Assembly (NCBI GenBank): GCA_009911715.1
Contig: CP047880.1
Span: 1,178,001 to 1,242,000, forward strand
From: Methanomassiliicoccaceae archaeon DOK
GTDB lineage: Archaea > Thermoplasmatota > Thermoplasmata > Methanomassiliicoccales > Methanomethylophilaceae
DNA length: 64,000 nt
Reading direction: 5' to 3'
Each line of letters starts with the position of its first letter. Positions within the stretch are counted from its first letter, which is position 1. A program made the position numbers and the translations under genes. The notes under the pieces were generated by a model. The model searched no databases and was not told the origin of the DNA. It saw only the letters and a list, made by a program, of their open reading frames with translations. Shown one piece after another: positions 8,988 to 20,100 of this stretch.

Positions 8988-11900
8988 ATGAACCACCCGG
9001 CTAAAATCACAGCAATCTTAGTTTTAGCTATTCTGATTGCCGTAACCGCTGCATCCGTTTCACCATCCAACGATGCAGCCGTCCAGACACATGATCTGGA
9101 ACCCGAAGATGGTAACGCTCTGATACAAGCGATAACAGACAACTCGTATGGCACAGGGGACACCGTCAACATCACCCTCGGAGCTGGCATCGAGTACGTT
9201 CTGACGTTCACCGAATCCCAGGGAGAGATGACGTTCAACGGGAAGAACCTGAACATAACCTCCGATGGGAGCAATCCTGCAACGATCAAGATCGAAAGCT
9301 CAGGCACTGTGAACTCAGTGATCATCCAAGTCAAGGAGGCCAACCACTCGAGCTCGAACCTCACTGTGTCCAATGTGACCTTTGCAAGCAACACTGACAC
9401 CGAAAGCGCCGAGGTTCTGCACAGGTACTTCTGGAACGTGACATTCTACGACTGCACTTTCAACAACTCCGCACTCACCCGCACCCTGGGTGGAAACGAC
9501 ACCACTACCGGCGGGGTGACCACAATCACGAATTGCAAGTTCAACGGACCCGGAAATGAAGGACACAACACGCTGAGCGAAGGGAAATTCGCCGTCACCA
9601 CGAACTCCGGTTGCCTCGAGTTCCAACGCAACGTGATAACAGGATACGACCGCGGCCTGAACGCCATCATCAACCAGAACGATGACGGTCGCTATCTCGT
9701 AGTCTCCAACAATAAATTCACTGATCTCGGGGTGACCGATTATCAGAAACCCATGGCCTTCCAGTTCGGAGGGGACCTCCAGGACATGGAGATCATCTTC
9801 AGCATAAACGAACTGGACTCCGTGAAATACGGGGTGTCGGTCCACAACAGCGTCAAATCCAGCGACAGCACGCAGCTGCTGGTTGCGATGAACACCTTCT
9901 CAAATGTCATAAATCATGTGCTGTACTCCGGCTCCGGTGAAGCCGAACCCATCGTCCCGGTTCCTGTATTGGGACTCATGAATCTAGATGCAGATAATGA
10001 TTATATCGAACTCAGCTACGGATTCGAGGATGCGTCCCAATCTTCTACGGGAATTTCCATCACCAACTACGGCCCTGAATCCCTTGATTGGTTCATGAGC
10101 GTCATTGTTCATAATCTTAAGGCATTCACTCTGAACTCGGCCACCGACCTCCTTACACTCTCGCTGATGGTGAACGCCGGCCAGACCTTCGCAGACTGCA
10201 CCCTCACCCTCGGCAGCGACATCGATCTCTCGAGAATCGATTGGATTCCCATCGGAAACCCTGTGCACCCGTTCACTGGATCGTTCTCGGGTAACGACGG
10301 CACTACAATCCACACCATAACAGGACTCACCATCGACAAGATGGAATCGCAGGGCGATGTTTACGCCGGACTGTTCGGGTACATCGTCGGAGCTCCCAAC
10401 AATAAGTTCACATCGACATCCGACGTGTATAATGATGGAAACTATTCCGAGACCGCCGTGGACCCGACCAACTACACGGCCACGGTCCAGGACCTCGTTA
10501 TCTCGAACGCCAGCATAGACACCACCGGATCCCGTGTAGGTGCACTTGCAGGATATGCTGACAACACATACATCTCCGGGGTTACCGTTACCAACGGACA
10601 TGTTTTCGGAGGCAGCACCACCGGGGGTGTGATCGGAATAGGCTACTCCGTCGTGCTGAAGGAATGTTCTACCAAGGGAACATTCTATGTGAGCTACCAA
10701 AGAGATACGGACGCGTACAACGTTGGTGGCATAGCGGGATGCATCCGTGGAAACACGGGACATCCGAGCCTGGTGACCGGATGCGTCAACGAAGCCACTG
10801 TGACCGCCAGGGCCAACATCGGAGGTCTTGGAGGGATCATCGGACACATCAACGGCTCCGTACCCGTGGTCGTGTACGGTTGCGAAAACCGCGGGTACGT
10901 GGCCTCCAATCCGATGGGAGAAATCGACAATCCCTACGACGGGTCCGTCGGTGGCATAGTCGGATTCTTCCAGGGCTCATATGGAACAACTGCAGGAGAG
11001 AACGTCATCGCAAACTCCAAGAACTACGGCAAGGTGATGACCACATCTGGATCCAAGTTGACGGGAAACCTGTCCGGTATCGTCGGTGAGTACTACTCCG
11101 GATCCATCGTGAACTGCCACAACCATGGAACCATCGAGGGAAGCGCGATCTTCGTCGGGGGCATCATGGGTCACGGTGCCATAAACGACAGGGTCGTGAT
11201 CGACGGATGCACCAACTCCGGAGAACTGACGAACTCCTCGCAGGAATACAGTGAGAACGTCTCCGGTATCGCCGTCTCCGCCACAGTGATTGACGTCGCC
11301 GAACCGGACCGCAGGGACATCCTGTACAGGAACATGACGTTCGACACCACCGAAGACCTCCTGAATGCCATGCCCAAGACCGGCATGGAGTCGGGAGTGG
11401 GCCTGAACTACAGCGGCGTGGCGTTCTCGATGGAGGATGTCGTGGTGTTGACCCCCGGGCCCTTGGACCTGCCGGACCGTGTGTTCGGGTTCACCGCCGA
11501 CACGCAGGTGGCCACCTCCATAACAATGGGATCGGAAACCACCAACACCTCTGTCGCGAAAATATTCGTTCCTGGCGTAACCGTCACGATAGACGGCGAG
11601 TATAACTCCGTCTGGCTGAACGGTGACGGGTTCGACCTGACCAACAACGGAGACATCGGCACCATCAGAGTATACGGTGGAGACGGGATCATCATCAGGA
11701 ACGAGAGTACGGTAGGGGAGGTCACAGACGCATTCTTCAATGGGTACAACAGCACCATACAATCCGGTTACTCTGGATGTGCATCGATCACGATCTACAA
11801 CGGATCGACAGATCCCAGCAGTGCGATAATGAACAACGTCACGTCCCTGTATCTGAACACCGAGCTCTACAACTACGGAACCATCGAATCCGGAGAAAAT

Positions 11901-13241
11901 CTGCTGAGGGTCGGAGTCGAATGCGATGAAACCCCTGTGGAACAGAACAACACATTCGTCGTCCACAACCACGGCGAGATGATTGGAGAGCGCACAGGAG
12001 AGCCGGATGAACAGTACAACTACATGTTCTTCATCCCCGCGGCGAAGAAGTTCACACTGATCAACTACGAAGGATCAAATCTCGTGAACAATGGAGCCTG
12101 TACAAGCAGCAGCGGTTCCGACTACTGGTTCATATACTACGGAACCGACGGACATGATTCCTCAGACGATCCATCGTCTGACGTTAAGGGAACTATGGAG
12201 TTCTACCTGGCAGACGATACCGTTCTGAAGAACAATGCCGCCTACCCAGACACAGGAAAGTTCGACACCGATTGTCTGAAGAGCCTCACTGTGGGCAAGA
12301 ACAACCCCGATGTCGACATCAAGGTGCAGGCGCTGTCCGCTGATGACGGCTCGGTCACCTTCTCGGATGGGTTCGACGACTCGGAAACCGTACCTCTGGT
12401 CAACGGAAGCCCCATCAATCCCCCAGAGTTCACCAAGGGCGGACTCAACATGGTCCCCTGGGACATCGATGCGTACGAGGATGGGGAAACATACACTGCC
12501 CAGTGGACGGTCGCCCCCTTCACACCCACGATCAAGGTGGATGTTGAGAACCCGGTTGTAGGGCAGACGGTGAACCTCACTGCCAGCTTCTTCGCGTACC
12601 CGTACCTCGCCTATGCATGCGTATGGACCGTCGGAGGAGAGATCCTTACAGGAAGCACCGTCGCTTACACTGTGAAGGACATCTCGACCGAAGTCGTCCT
12701 GAAGATCAGTGTGACAGCTGCGGACGGTTATGATTGCATCACAGAGACATACACGACCAGCGATGTGCCGTTGACACTAACAGCGACAGAGCCTTCAGTG
12801 TACGAGGTCACATTCGACGTCAACGTCGATGGTTACGACGTGGATGTCACTGATCCCGATGGTACACCCTACACCAGCGAAAACGGGACCTACATGTTGC
12901 CTGACGGCGATTACACGGCCATCTTTACCAAGTCTGGCTATGTTGACAAGACCATCGACTTCACAGTGAATGGGAAGGATGAAGTGATTCCAGTCAAGAT
13001 GGAACCAGAGGCCATAGATCCAGAACCGGGTCCCGATGAGCCCACTGATCCCGATACTCCAAGCATTGACCCTGGCTATCCGACTATAGACCCGGATGAC
13101 GACTACGTCCCTCTCCCACCGGTTGTTGTCGATGAGTCTGGATCCTCTGATGACGACACAGTGAAGATCGTTGCCTGCGCCGCCGCGGCTGTGGTAGCAG
13201 CGCTGATGGCCGCGTTCCTCATCATCAGCAGAAGGGACTGA
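8988..13241 (+). CDS. Adhesin-like giant surface protein, type B, with GLUG-type repeats
   Basis: 1,417 residues. Signal peptide at about 1-30 (hydrophobic AILVLAILIAVTAASV). The N-terminal half is parallel beta-helix-like. Residues around 480-780 carry repeated glycine motifs such as VGGIVGFFQGS and VGGIMGHGAI interleaved with cysteine-containing NC.N.G strands, resembling GLUG repeats. Near the C-terminus come an Ig/PKD-like segment and a PEGA-like segment (DGDYTAIFTKSGY). An Asp/Pro-rich linker with DDDYVPLPP follows, then a hydrophobic helix (KIVACAAAAVVAALMAAFLI) and tail SRRD. GGAGG at 8979-8983, four bases from the ATG, fixes the start. Probably an exported, anchored adhesin. The same YVPLPP-helix ending occurs in the next three genes. 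Confidence 0.87.
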   Translation: MNHPAKITAILVLAILIAVTAASVSPSNDAAVQTHDLEPEDGNALIQAITDNSYGTGDTVNITLGAGIEYVLTFTESQGEMTFNGKNLNITSDGSNPATIKIESSGTVNSVIIQVKEANHSSSNLTVSNVTFASNTDTESAEVLHRYFWNVTFYDCTFNNSALTRTLGGNDTTTGGVTTITNCKFNGPGNEGHNTLSEGKFAVTTNSGCLEFQRNVITGYDRGLNAIINQNDDGRYLVVSNNKFTDLGVTDYQKPMAFQFGGDLQDMEIIFSINELDSVKYGVSVHNSVKSSDSTQLLVAMNTFSNVINHVLYSGSGEAEPIVPVPVLGLMNLDADNDYIELSYGFEDASQSSTGISITNYGPESLDWFMSVIVHNLKAFTLNSATDLLTLSLMVNAGQTFADCTLTLGSDIDLSRIDWIPIGNPVHPFTGSFSGNDGTTIHTITGLTIDKMESQGDVYAGLFGYIVGAPNNKFTSTSDVYNDGNYSETAVDPTNYTATVQDLVISNASIDTTGSRVGALAGYADNTYISGVTVTNGHVFGGSTTGGVIGIGYSVVLKECSTKGTFYVSYQRDTDAYNVGGIAGCIRGNTGHPSLVTGCVNEATVTARANIGGLGGIIGHINGSVPVVVYGCENRGYVASNPMGEIDNPYDGSVGGIVGFFQGSYGTTAGENVIANSKNYGKVMTTSGSKLTGNLSGIVGEYYSGSIVNCHNHGTIEGSAIFVGGIMGHGAINDRVVIDGCTNSGELTNSSQEYSENVSGIAVSATVIDVAEPDRRDILYRNMTFDTTEDLLNAMPKTGMESGVGLNYSGVAFSMEDVVVLTPGPLDLPDRVFGFTADTQVATSITMGSETTNTSVAKIFVPGVTVTIDGEYNSVWLNGDGFDLTNNGDIGTIRVYGGDGIIIRNESTVGEVTDAFFNGYNSTIQSGYSGCASITIYNGSTDPSSAIMNNVTSLYLNTELYNYGTIESGENLLRVGVECDETPVEQNNTFVVHNHGEMIGERTGEPDEQYNYMFFIPAAKKFTLINYEGSNLVNNGACTSSSGSDYWFIYYGTDGHDSSDDPSSDVKGTMEFYLADDTVLKNNAAYPDTGKFDTDCLKSLTVGKNNPDVDIKVQALSADDGSVTFSDGFDDSETVPLVNGSPINPPEFTKGGLNMVPWDIDAYEDGETYTAQWTVAPFTPTIKVDVENPVVGQTVNLTASFFAYPYLAYACVWTVGGEILTGSTVAYTVKDISTEVVLKISVTAADGYDCITETYTTSDVPLTLTATEPSVYEVTFDVNVDGYDVDVTDPDGTPYTSENGTYMLPDGDYTAIFTKSGYVDKTIDFTVNGKDEVIPVKMEPEAIDPEPGPDEPTDPDTPSIDPGYPTIDPDDDYVPLPPVVVDESGSSDDDTVKIVACAAAAVVAALMAAFLIISRRD

Positions 13242-13296
13242 ACAGTAACCTAAGAAACCAATTACCCATGGCACGGGGGATGGTACCGTGCCTCAG
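13242..13296 (+). terminator. Type B 3' element, copy 1
   Basis: A conserved AACCT...AAACC stretch after the stop leads to the stem GGCACGG (13270-13276) with CCGTGCC (13286-13292), loop starting GGG. Four type B genes carry this element. Confidence 0.6.
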
Positions 13297-13340
13297 ATGA
13301 TTCTGATTTTGCTCAAGCCATGAAAAAACGGGCATAGTTT

Positions 13341-13431
13341 TAACTTATAAAATCACAATCTTCTACAAGCGATTAGTTACGGGGGGGGGGACGACACAGG
13401 TCTCTCCTCCTACCCTCCGTTTGGAGGAGAA
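13341..13431 (+). promoter_or_regulatory. TATA box, G10 tract and RBS-sequestering leader of type B gene 2
   Basis: TATA box TTATAAAA at 13345-13352; ten consecutive G at 13381-13390; small hairpin GAC/GTC (13393-13402); C/T-rich TCTCCTCC; then CCTCC (13414-13418) pairing with the RBS GGAGG (13423-13427) across a GTTT loop. ATG at 13432 after a 4-base spacer. Confidence 0.6.
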
Positions 13432-16400
13432 ATGAAAAATAAAATTCTAACAATGGCCGTTATTATAACGATGGCTGCTCTGACCATTGTAATGATTCCG
13501 TCTAATGAATCTGATGCAGACACTGGCGGAACATTCACTGTTGGTGAAAACACGTTCAATTCACTATCAGAGTCCATTGACAACCTAGGTTCTAACGATA
13601 AAATCGTGATGAATGGAAATGTGACTTTAGACTCAGTGGTTGTTGTTGACAATCAAAGTTTTACGCTGAACCTGAATGGATTCACTCTGACTGGACCCAC
13701 TGCCGAGAATAATGAAGGAACCATTCTGGACATCAAAGGTGATTCTTCAATCTACATAACTGGTAATGGGGCTCTTGTAAACCAATCCTTTGGTTCAGCA
13801 GGGACTTCTAAAAATCTCAATGACGCTAGTTGCATAATAGATGTTCGTGCCAATTCAACACTAGTCCTTGAAAACGTAAAAGTGGATGCCATGGGATACG
13901 GCGTCGGAGTATGGACTGATGGGGAACTTCAAATCAAAAACGCGAATATTATCGCTGGAACCTCAGCAGTAGCTGGAAATGGTACAAATTCTAATGCAAC
14001 CATATCCATATTCAACGGATATTTTGAATCTGAGAATTCAGCAGCAGTTTTCTTTCCAAGCTCTGGCGAACTAACAGTGACAGGCGGAGAATTTGTGGGA
14101 AAAACAGGTTTTGACTTACGTGGAGGAACATGTTCTATAGATAATTGTTCAATCAAAACCAGTGGATCGATTGACACTAATAAAGAAGAAAATGACGGCC
14201 CGGTTGCCTGGGGATTCGGAATAGTGGCGTTCAACATGCCGGGCTACGGAAACAACGATGAAAACATCTCCTTGACAATAGGTGATAATGTCACCATCAA
14301 CACTTCTGATATCTCATCTGATTTATACGTAGGTGGGTATCCCGAATTTGAGGGTGACGACAGATCATTCTCAGCTCCAGTGACATATGATCCGTCTCAT
14401 GATATGATAATCAACACACCTCAGGTGAAATTCACAGTTGATAAAGACAGCGCCTATCTTTCAGGAAACCTTAATGCCGACTTTAAAAACGGTACTCTTC
14501 AACTTAAAAGCGAGATGAGAGTTCTCGGATCCAATACTCTCGAGGTTAAAGAAGGACAGACCTTCGATCTTTCCAACTGCAGATTAGCATTTGCGTTAGG
14601 AGAGATTTATAGCAACGGCAATGTAATTGCATCACCAACTGATGCAACCACATTTATTAATTCTAACACCGGACTCTCTATTTTTTCACAATCAGGCAAT
14701 TTTGGCAATAACCATTCAGCGAAACTCACATTGGATGGAGATATTGTTCTAGAAAAAACAGTAACCCTCTCGTTTGTAGGTACAATGGACCTCAACGGGC
14801 ATATCATTTCATGTTCTGCAAACACGCCAATAGCTACCAACACTCAGACCCTGATTGATACAGGGGAGGAAAAGGGTAAGATAGAATATACGGGCAGTGC
14901 GAACAATGTTGCCGCATTGAATATTCTTGGAACTGCCATCTTGGATGGCATTTGTGTGGAATCCACTGCATATGGAATTGCAACAACATTCGATAACGCC
15001 AACGTGTCTATTTCCAACGTTGATGTGAAGGCCGTTGGACCAGCACTTGCGTCGAACGGAACATTGTCAGGAACATCAATGAAAATTGACAGCGGAAATT
15101 ACATTAGCACAGGATCGGTTGCAGTTTACATACCTAACGGGGACTTCGACCTGTCTGGTGGAACATTCACAGGTTTATCTGGACTGCAGGTTTGTGGAGG
15201 AAGCTTATCTGTTTCTGGCGATGTAGAGGTCAATGCAACAGGGGTTGAAGAAGAAAAGAAAGAGAACGACGGGCCTGTAGTGGATGGCGCTGCACTGTCT
15301 GTCATTAACCGCAATGGTGCATACCACATAGAACATATAACAGTAAACGGTGGAAAGTTCAATTCTTCGTCTGGAGTTGCAGCAAAAGCATATTCCTTGG
15401 ACGGAACCACGATTTCTGACTGGAACACTCCTGCCGAATCAACGATCACCATCATGAACGGAAACTTCCAAGGAGATGTTTCCAAAGATCTGTTGGGTGA
15501 AGGGCTGGAGATTGGTGACAATGGGGACGTCGTAGGTAAGGAGGGTGTCGTATTCGATGTGACATCGGACCAATTCCTCGACAATGCCGAATATAATGAC
15601 CGCACAGTGACATTCGAGCTCACCAGAGATTACCGCATCACGGGCAACCACATCGTCTATTTTGAGAACCTGGACGTTAAAGACTACGATTCCATCATCA
15701 TAAACGGGAACGGGCACACAATCTACGGGGAGCTTTGGTTCGACAGCACATTCCAGAGTGAGGAAAGCGCGAACTACTCAGTATCCATCCAAGGGCTGAC
15801 CCTCGACGGATCGGTGTTCGGAACCGGGAACGTATACGACGGAGAAGATGCCAACAACGGCTACGGTATAGTCATCATGAACCAGAGACCGGCAGTGGAC
15901 GACCCTCGCATCGTGGACTTCTCCATCACCGACTCCGAGATCAGGAACTACGGCTCCAAGGGGATCTACATCCATACGGTGTCCGATGTCCTCATCTCTG
16001 ACGTTCTGATCGAGAACTGCGCCTTCACACCCCATTGGCAGACATGGGGTGAGGATCCAGAATCTGACAGCCTGAAGTACTATGACAGAGGGGACTACGC
16101 AGTGGACATCGATGTCACCGGGGTCGAATGCAACAGCATCACTATAAGGGATGTCACTTTCAAGGGAACCTCCGGCTCCCTTGCCGCCCTGAAGATCGCT
16201 CAGCGCGGCGGTGCCGGTGACGACCCAAACGTCTGGGGCGACGCAACTATCTTAGGTGTGACGATGGATGGACTCGATTTCTCGGATTCCTCTGCTCCCA
16301 GGGATATCGTTCTCGGAAGCGAACCCAACATCACTGGAGACAACCAGGAAGAGCTCAGGGACTACAACTCGGCGTTCCCGATCGACCTGACTGCATATGG

Positions 16401-16845
16401 AGAGACATCTCTGTCTATCTGGGGAAGTGACAGGCACGGAGACGAGAACCTCAGTCTGGCCCTCTCCGATGGGTCCAGAGTCCGTTCAACAGGGAATACA
16501 GACGAAAACAGAGAGTCCGGAAGAATCTCGATAGAACTGATATCCGGAACCGCCCGTGTATCCGGCGTATTGGGGCCCAACATGTCCTTTACGGCCGATG
16601 AAAGCGCAGTAACCTTCGCATCGGATTTCGTGGATAGAAGCGGGGGAGGGCTCAACATCCACGAATCCGAAGCTCCTCCGTACAATCCGGGCTGGAACGA
16701 TGACGACGACTATGTTCCGCTACCCCCGGTAATCTATGAGGAACCTGAACGCGACAACACGACAGAAATCGTCGCCTGCGCCGCGGCTGCTGTGGTCGCG
16801 GCACTGATGGCAGCATTCCTGATTCTCGAGCGCAGAAGGAACTGA
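13432..16845 (+). CDS. Adhesin-like surface protein, type B, compositionally chimeric
   Basis: 1,137 residues. Signal peptide at about 1-29 (MKNKILTMAVIITMAALTIV then SNESDA). The N-terminal two thirds contains an internal duplication: residues about 120-270 and 500-640 share the order variable strand, SAVFF/VAVYIP, LTVTGGEF/FDLSGGTF, then KEENDGPV. Both halves look like beta-helix rungs. The C-terminus has DDDDYVPLPP, the hydrophobic helix AAAAVVAALMAAFLI and the tail ERRRN. The DNA is visibly AT-rich from the start to about 15,600, then switches to the GC-rich codon use of its neighbours, so the gene looks like a graft of a foreign passenger on a resident anchor. Adhesion is inferred from architecture only. 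Confidence 0.87.
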   Translation: MKNKILTMAVIITMAALTIVMIPSNESDADTGGTFTVGENTFNSLSESIDNLGSNDKIVMNGNVTLDSVVVVDNQSFTLNLNGFTLTGPTAENNEGTILDIKGDSSIYITGNGALVNQSFGSAGTSKNLNDASCIIDVRANSTLVLENVKVDAMGYGVGVWTDGELQIKNANIIAGTSAVAGNGTNSNATISIFNGYFESENSAAVFFPSSGELTVTGGEFVGKTGFDLRGGTCSIDNCSIKTSGSIDTNKEENDGPVAWGFGIVAFNMPGYGNNDENISLTIGDNVTINTSDISSDLYVGGYPEFEGDDRSFSAPVTYDPSHDMIINTPQVKFTVDKDSAYLSGNLNADFKNGTLQLKSEMRVLGSNTLEVKEGQTFDLSNCRLAFALGEIYSNGNVIASPTDATTFINSNTGLSIFSQSGNFGNNHSAKLTLDGDIVLEKTVTLSFVGTMDLNGHIISCSANTPIATNTQTLIDTGEEKGKIEYTGSANNVAALNILGTAILDGICVESTAYGIATTFDNANVSISNVDVKAVGPALASNGTLSGTSMKIDSGNYISTGSVAVYIPNGDFDLSGGTFTGLSGLQVCGGSLSVSGDVEVNATGVEEEKKENDGPVVDGAALSVINRNGAYHIEHITVNGGKFNSSSGVAAKAYSLDGTTISDWNTPAESTITIMNGNFQGDVSKDLLGEGLEIGDNGDVVGKEGVVFDVTSDQFLDNAEYNDRTVTFELTRDYRITGNHIVYFENLDVKDYDSIIINGNGHTIYGELWFDSTFQSEESANYSVSIQGLTLDGSVFGTGNVYDGEDANNGYGIVIMNQRPAVDDPRIVDFSITDSEIRNYGSKGIYIHTVSDVLISDVLIENCAFTPHWQTWGEDPESDSLKYYDRGDYAVDIDVTGVECNSITIRDVTFKGTSGSLAALKIAQRGGAGDDPNVWGDATILGVTMDGLDFSDSSAPRDIVLGSEPNITGDNQEELRDYNSAFPIDLTAYGETSLSIWGSDRHGDENLSLALSDGSRVRSTGNTDENRESGRISIELISGTARVSGVLGPNMSFTADESAVTFASDFVDRSGGGLNIHESEAPPYNPGWNDDDDYVPLPPVIYEEPERDNTTEIVACAAAAVVAALMAAFLILERRRN

Positions 16846-16900
16846 ACAGCAACCTGAGAAACCGCTTTCCCATGGCACGGGGGTTGGTACCGTGCCCATC
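16846..16900 (+). terminator. Type B 3' element, copy 2
   Basis: Stem GGCACGG (16874-16880) with CCGTGCC (16890-16896), loop GGGTTGGTA; same upstream AACCTGAGAAACC block as the other type B genes. Confidence 0.6.
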
Positions 16901-17040
16901 ATGATTCTACATCTTCGGTAAAAACCACATTTCCTCGACACATAAACCCGATGCCATCGTTAGCGATCCTATGGATACGAGAAGCACACTATGTGAATTA
17001 TATATGTTCTATATATTGAACATCACTGAACACTACATTA

Positions 17041-17143
17041 CAATTTAAGAGGATAAGAGCATATTACGTGTCGCAGATTTTCACGGATGGGGGGGGGGGC
17101 GACCCAGGTCGATCCCCCCTACGTCCCTCCGTGCGGAGGAAGC
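17041..17143 (+). promoter_or_regulatory. Promoter, G11 tract and RBS-sequestering leader of type B gene 3
   Basis: TATA-like ATTTAAGA at 17043-17050; eleven G at 17089-17099; perfect small hairpin CGAC/GTCG (17100-17111); six C (17114-17119) able to pair with the G run; CCTCC (17126-17130) pairing with the RBS GGAGG (17135-17139) across GTGC. An upstream ATG (17087) abuts the G run and is in frame with the gene only at this tract length. Confidence 0.6.
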
Positions 17144-20100
17144 ATGAACAGTATAACGAAAGCAATAGCACTGCTTGTCGTGCTTCTGACAGCAACAGCG
17201 GGAGTTGCCATGATGGCGGACTCCTCTGATGCTGCCCCAGCAGACATACAGGAACCGGTGCCCGCTTCGAATCCCGAAGCCGGGACCGCTATCGCAAAAG
17301 TGGACGGAACACCCTATACGGACTTCGAAGTCGCCGTCGACGCAGCGATATCTTCCAATAAAACGTTGACCCTACTGAACGACTACCAGATTACTAATCT
17401 GAACCTGGACGCCGAAAGCGTTACCATAGACCTCAACACAAAGATCCTATCTTTCGAGAGGATCAAGCTGATCAACGCATCGTCACTGACCTTCGAGAAC
17501 GGAACACTCAACGGACTGTACATCGGAGCGGCCAATGAGGCATCCATTGCCGTAAACACGGGATGCTCTGTGACGCTCAACGATGTGAACTACTACACCA
17601 AAGCCACGGGACTGTTCCCGAGTGGGGACGCTGCCTCCGTCACAGTCAAGAACGGATCTGTTGTCCATGCAGTCGGATTCTGCATCGGGACCAACGCCGG
17701 TTCGAGCTCCAACTACTATGTTGACATAAAAATCAGTGATTCGGGAATCTACGCGGATTCCGACTCCAGTGCCGCTGGAACAGCCGTATTCTACAACGTC
17801 CCGGGATCCCTGACGATAACCGACAGCACCGTCCAGGGATACTTCCACGGGGTCATCGTGAGAGGCGGAACGGCCGTGATATCCGGATCCACGATCACGA
17901 ACACGATGAACCTCTCCGGCTGGGAGACATACTATGATTCCGAGCCCTGGGGGACCGGGAACTCCATCAAACTCGGCGCACTGGTCCTCGGGAACAGGGA
18001 CAACGCATCCTACAACTATCCCACGGACGTCACCCTCATCGACACCGACGTCATCTCTGACGGAACATACGGCGCGAACTACTCCGCGGTGTACATGTGG
18101 GCCAATCCCGATCCCGAGAACGGTGTCAACCTCGTGTACGATTCGGCCTGCACGTTCAGCAACCTCAACTCCACGACCAACGACCTGTTCTTCTACGGAA
18201 ACAACGGAGCCAACATCACCGCCGGACTCGCGGTGGCCCAGGCCGGGGACAGGATCTACAACAGCCTCCAGGCGGCCATCGACGACGACAACGAGGAGAT
18301 CACCCTGGTCGGCGACACCAAGGAGAACGTGGTCGTAGACGGACAGACTGTGACTCTGGACCTCAACGGCAAGACGGTCACCAACGTCGACGACCACACC
18401 ATCACGGTGAAGTCCGGGGAGCTCACGGTAAAAGGCAAGGGTACAGTCCAGAACCTCACCCACCAAAAAGCCGCCCTCGCAGCATACCCCGGCACCAAGG
18501 TGACCCTCAACGGCGGAACCTTCGACAGGACCAACGAGACCGGCACCGGCCCCGACACATCCGGGAACAACTCATGGTACACCATCAAGAACCACGGTGA
18601 CATGACGATCGACGGAGCCACCGTGAGGAACGGTGGCGGGTTCTCCAGCTGCATCAACAACGGCTGGTACAGCGGCTCCGCCCAGGGCACCCCAGGCAAC
18701 AACGACCTCGCGGTCTACGCAGGCACCAACGCGAAGCTGACCATCGTCAGCGGGAAGATCGACGGCGGACTGAACGCCGTCAAGAACGACGACTACGGAG
18801 AACTCCTTGTACAGGGAGGAGAGCTCACCAACTCGGTCCAGGCGACCATCCTCAACTGGAACATCGCCACCATCGAGAAGGGTACGTTCAGCGCCACGAG
18901 CGATGCCAAAGCGGTCATCCTCAACGGGAAGATCGACGGCACCATGGACAAGGGCCAACTGACGATCTCCGATGGAACGTTCTCCGGCCCTGTCGGAATC
19001 CAGATGATGTCCGGAGGCGTCGGCATCGGAGACGTGACCATCACCGGCGGCACGTTCAACATCTCATCGGACAACATCATCGACCCCCTGACAGGCACGG
19101 AGACGAACGTCCAGGTGTCCGGGGGCTCGTTCTCGGACGACAGCGTCCTGGCATACCTCGTCGAGGGGAAGGGACTCGTCGAGAATGGAACGATGTTCGA
19201 TGTCGTGGACGTCCACACCGTCACATACACGTTCAACGACACCACTTACATAGAGAAGGTCATCAGCGGACAGACGGCCACACAGAACACGATTCCGGCT
19301 CTGCCTACGCTTCCTGAAGGATGCGAGTATGATTTCGGAGAGTGGGATAAAACGGCCCCCGTCACAGAAGACGTCAGCGTCTCGGTGAAGGCCGAGATCA
19401 CATCCCTGACGGTCGCCATCGGCACATCCACCGTTGATGGGGTTACAACACTTACTGCGACTGTGGACTCCACCGCGAGCGGCACTCCGGCGTACACATG
19501 GTCCTCCGGAGAGGCCACGGAGAGCATCACACCGTCTGTCGGCGGAACCTACGACGTCACCGTGACCCTCACCGTCACAAGCGGCGATGTCACCGTCACC
19601 GGAAAAGCGAACGCATCGGTCACCTACACACCTTCCGAAAGCGGAAGCACCACCACGACCACCACGAACCCCGACGGTTCCACCACCACTGTGGAGACCG
19701 ACTCCGACGGTTCGGTCACCGAGACGACCACCAAGACTGAGACCACGGAAACTGGCAACGAGATCACCACGGTCACCACGACCGGGAGTGATCCTTCCGG
19801 AAGCCAGACGACCAGCTCAACAGAGGTCACCATAGAGGCCGCTTCCGGAACTTCTGGAAGCGTCTCACTGCCCGAGGAGGATGTTAACTCCGTCATTGAA
19901 AGCATAGCCTCTGCCGGCACCACCACCAACACGATCTCCGTCAACATCGGAGAGAACGACACCGTCACGATGGGTTCCGCCGCGATCTCCGCCATTGCAG
20001 AGTCCAACGCGGTGCTCGAGATCTCCAATGAAAACGCGACCGTCGTCGCCGACGGCGATGTTATCGAGACCCTCTCCACAGGAGACGTCTCCATCACGGT

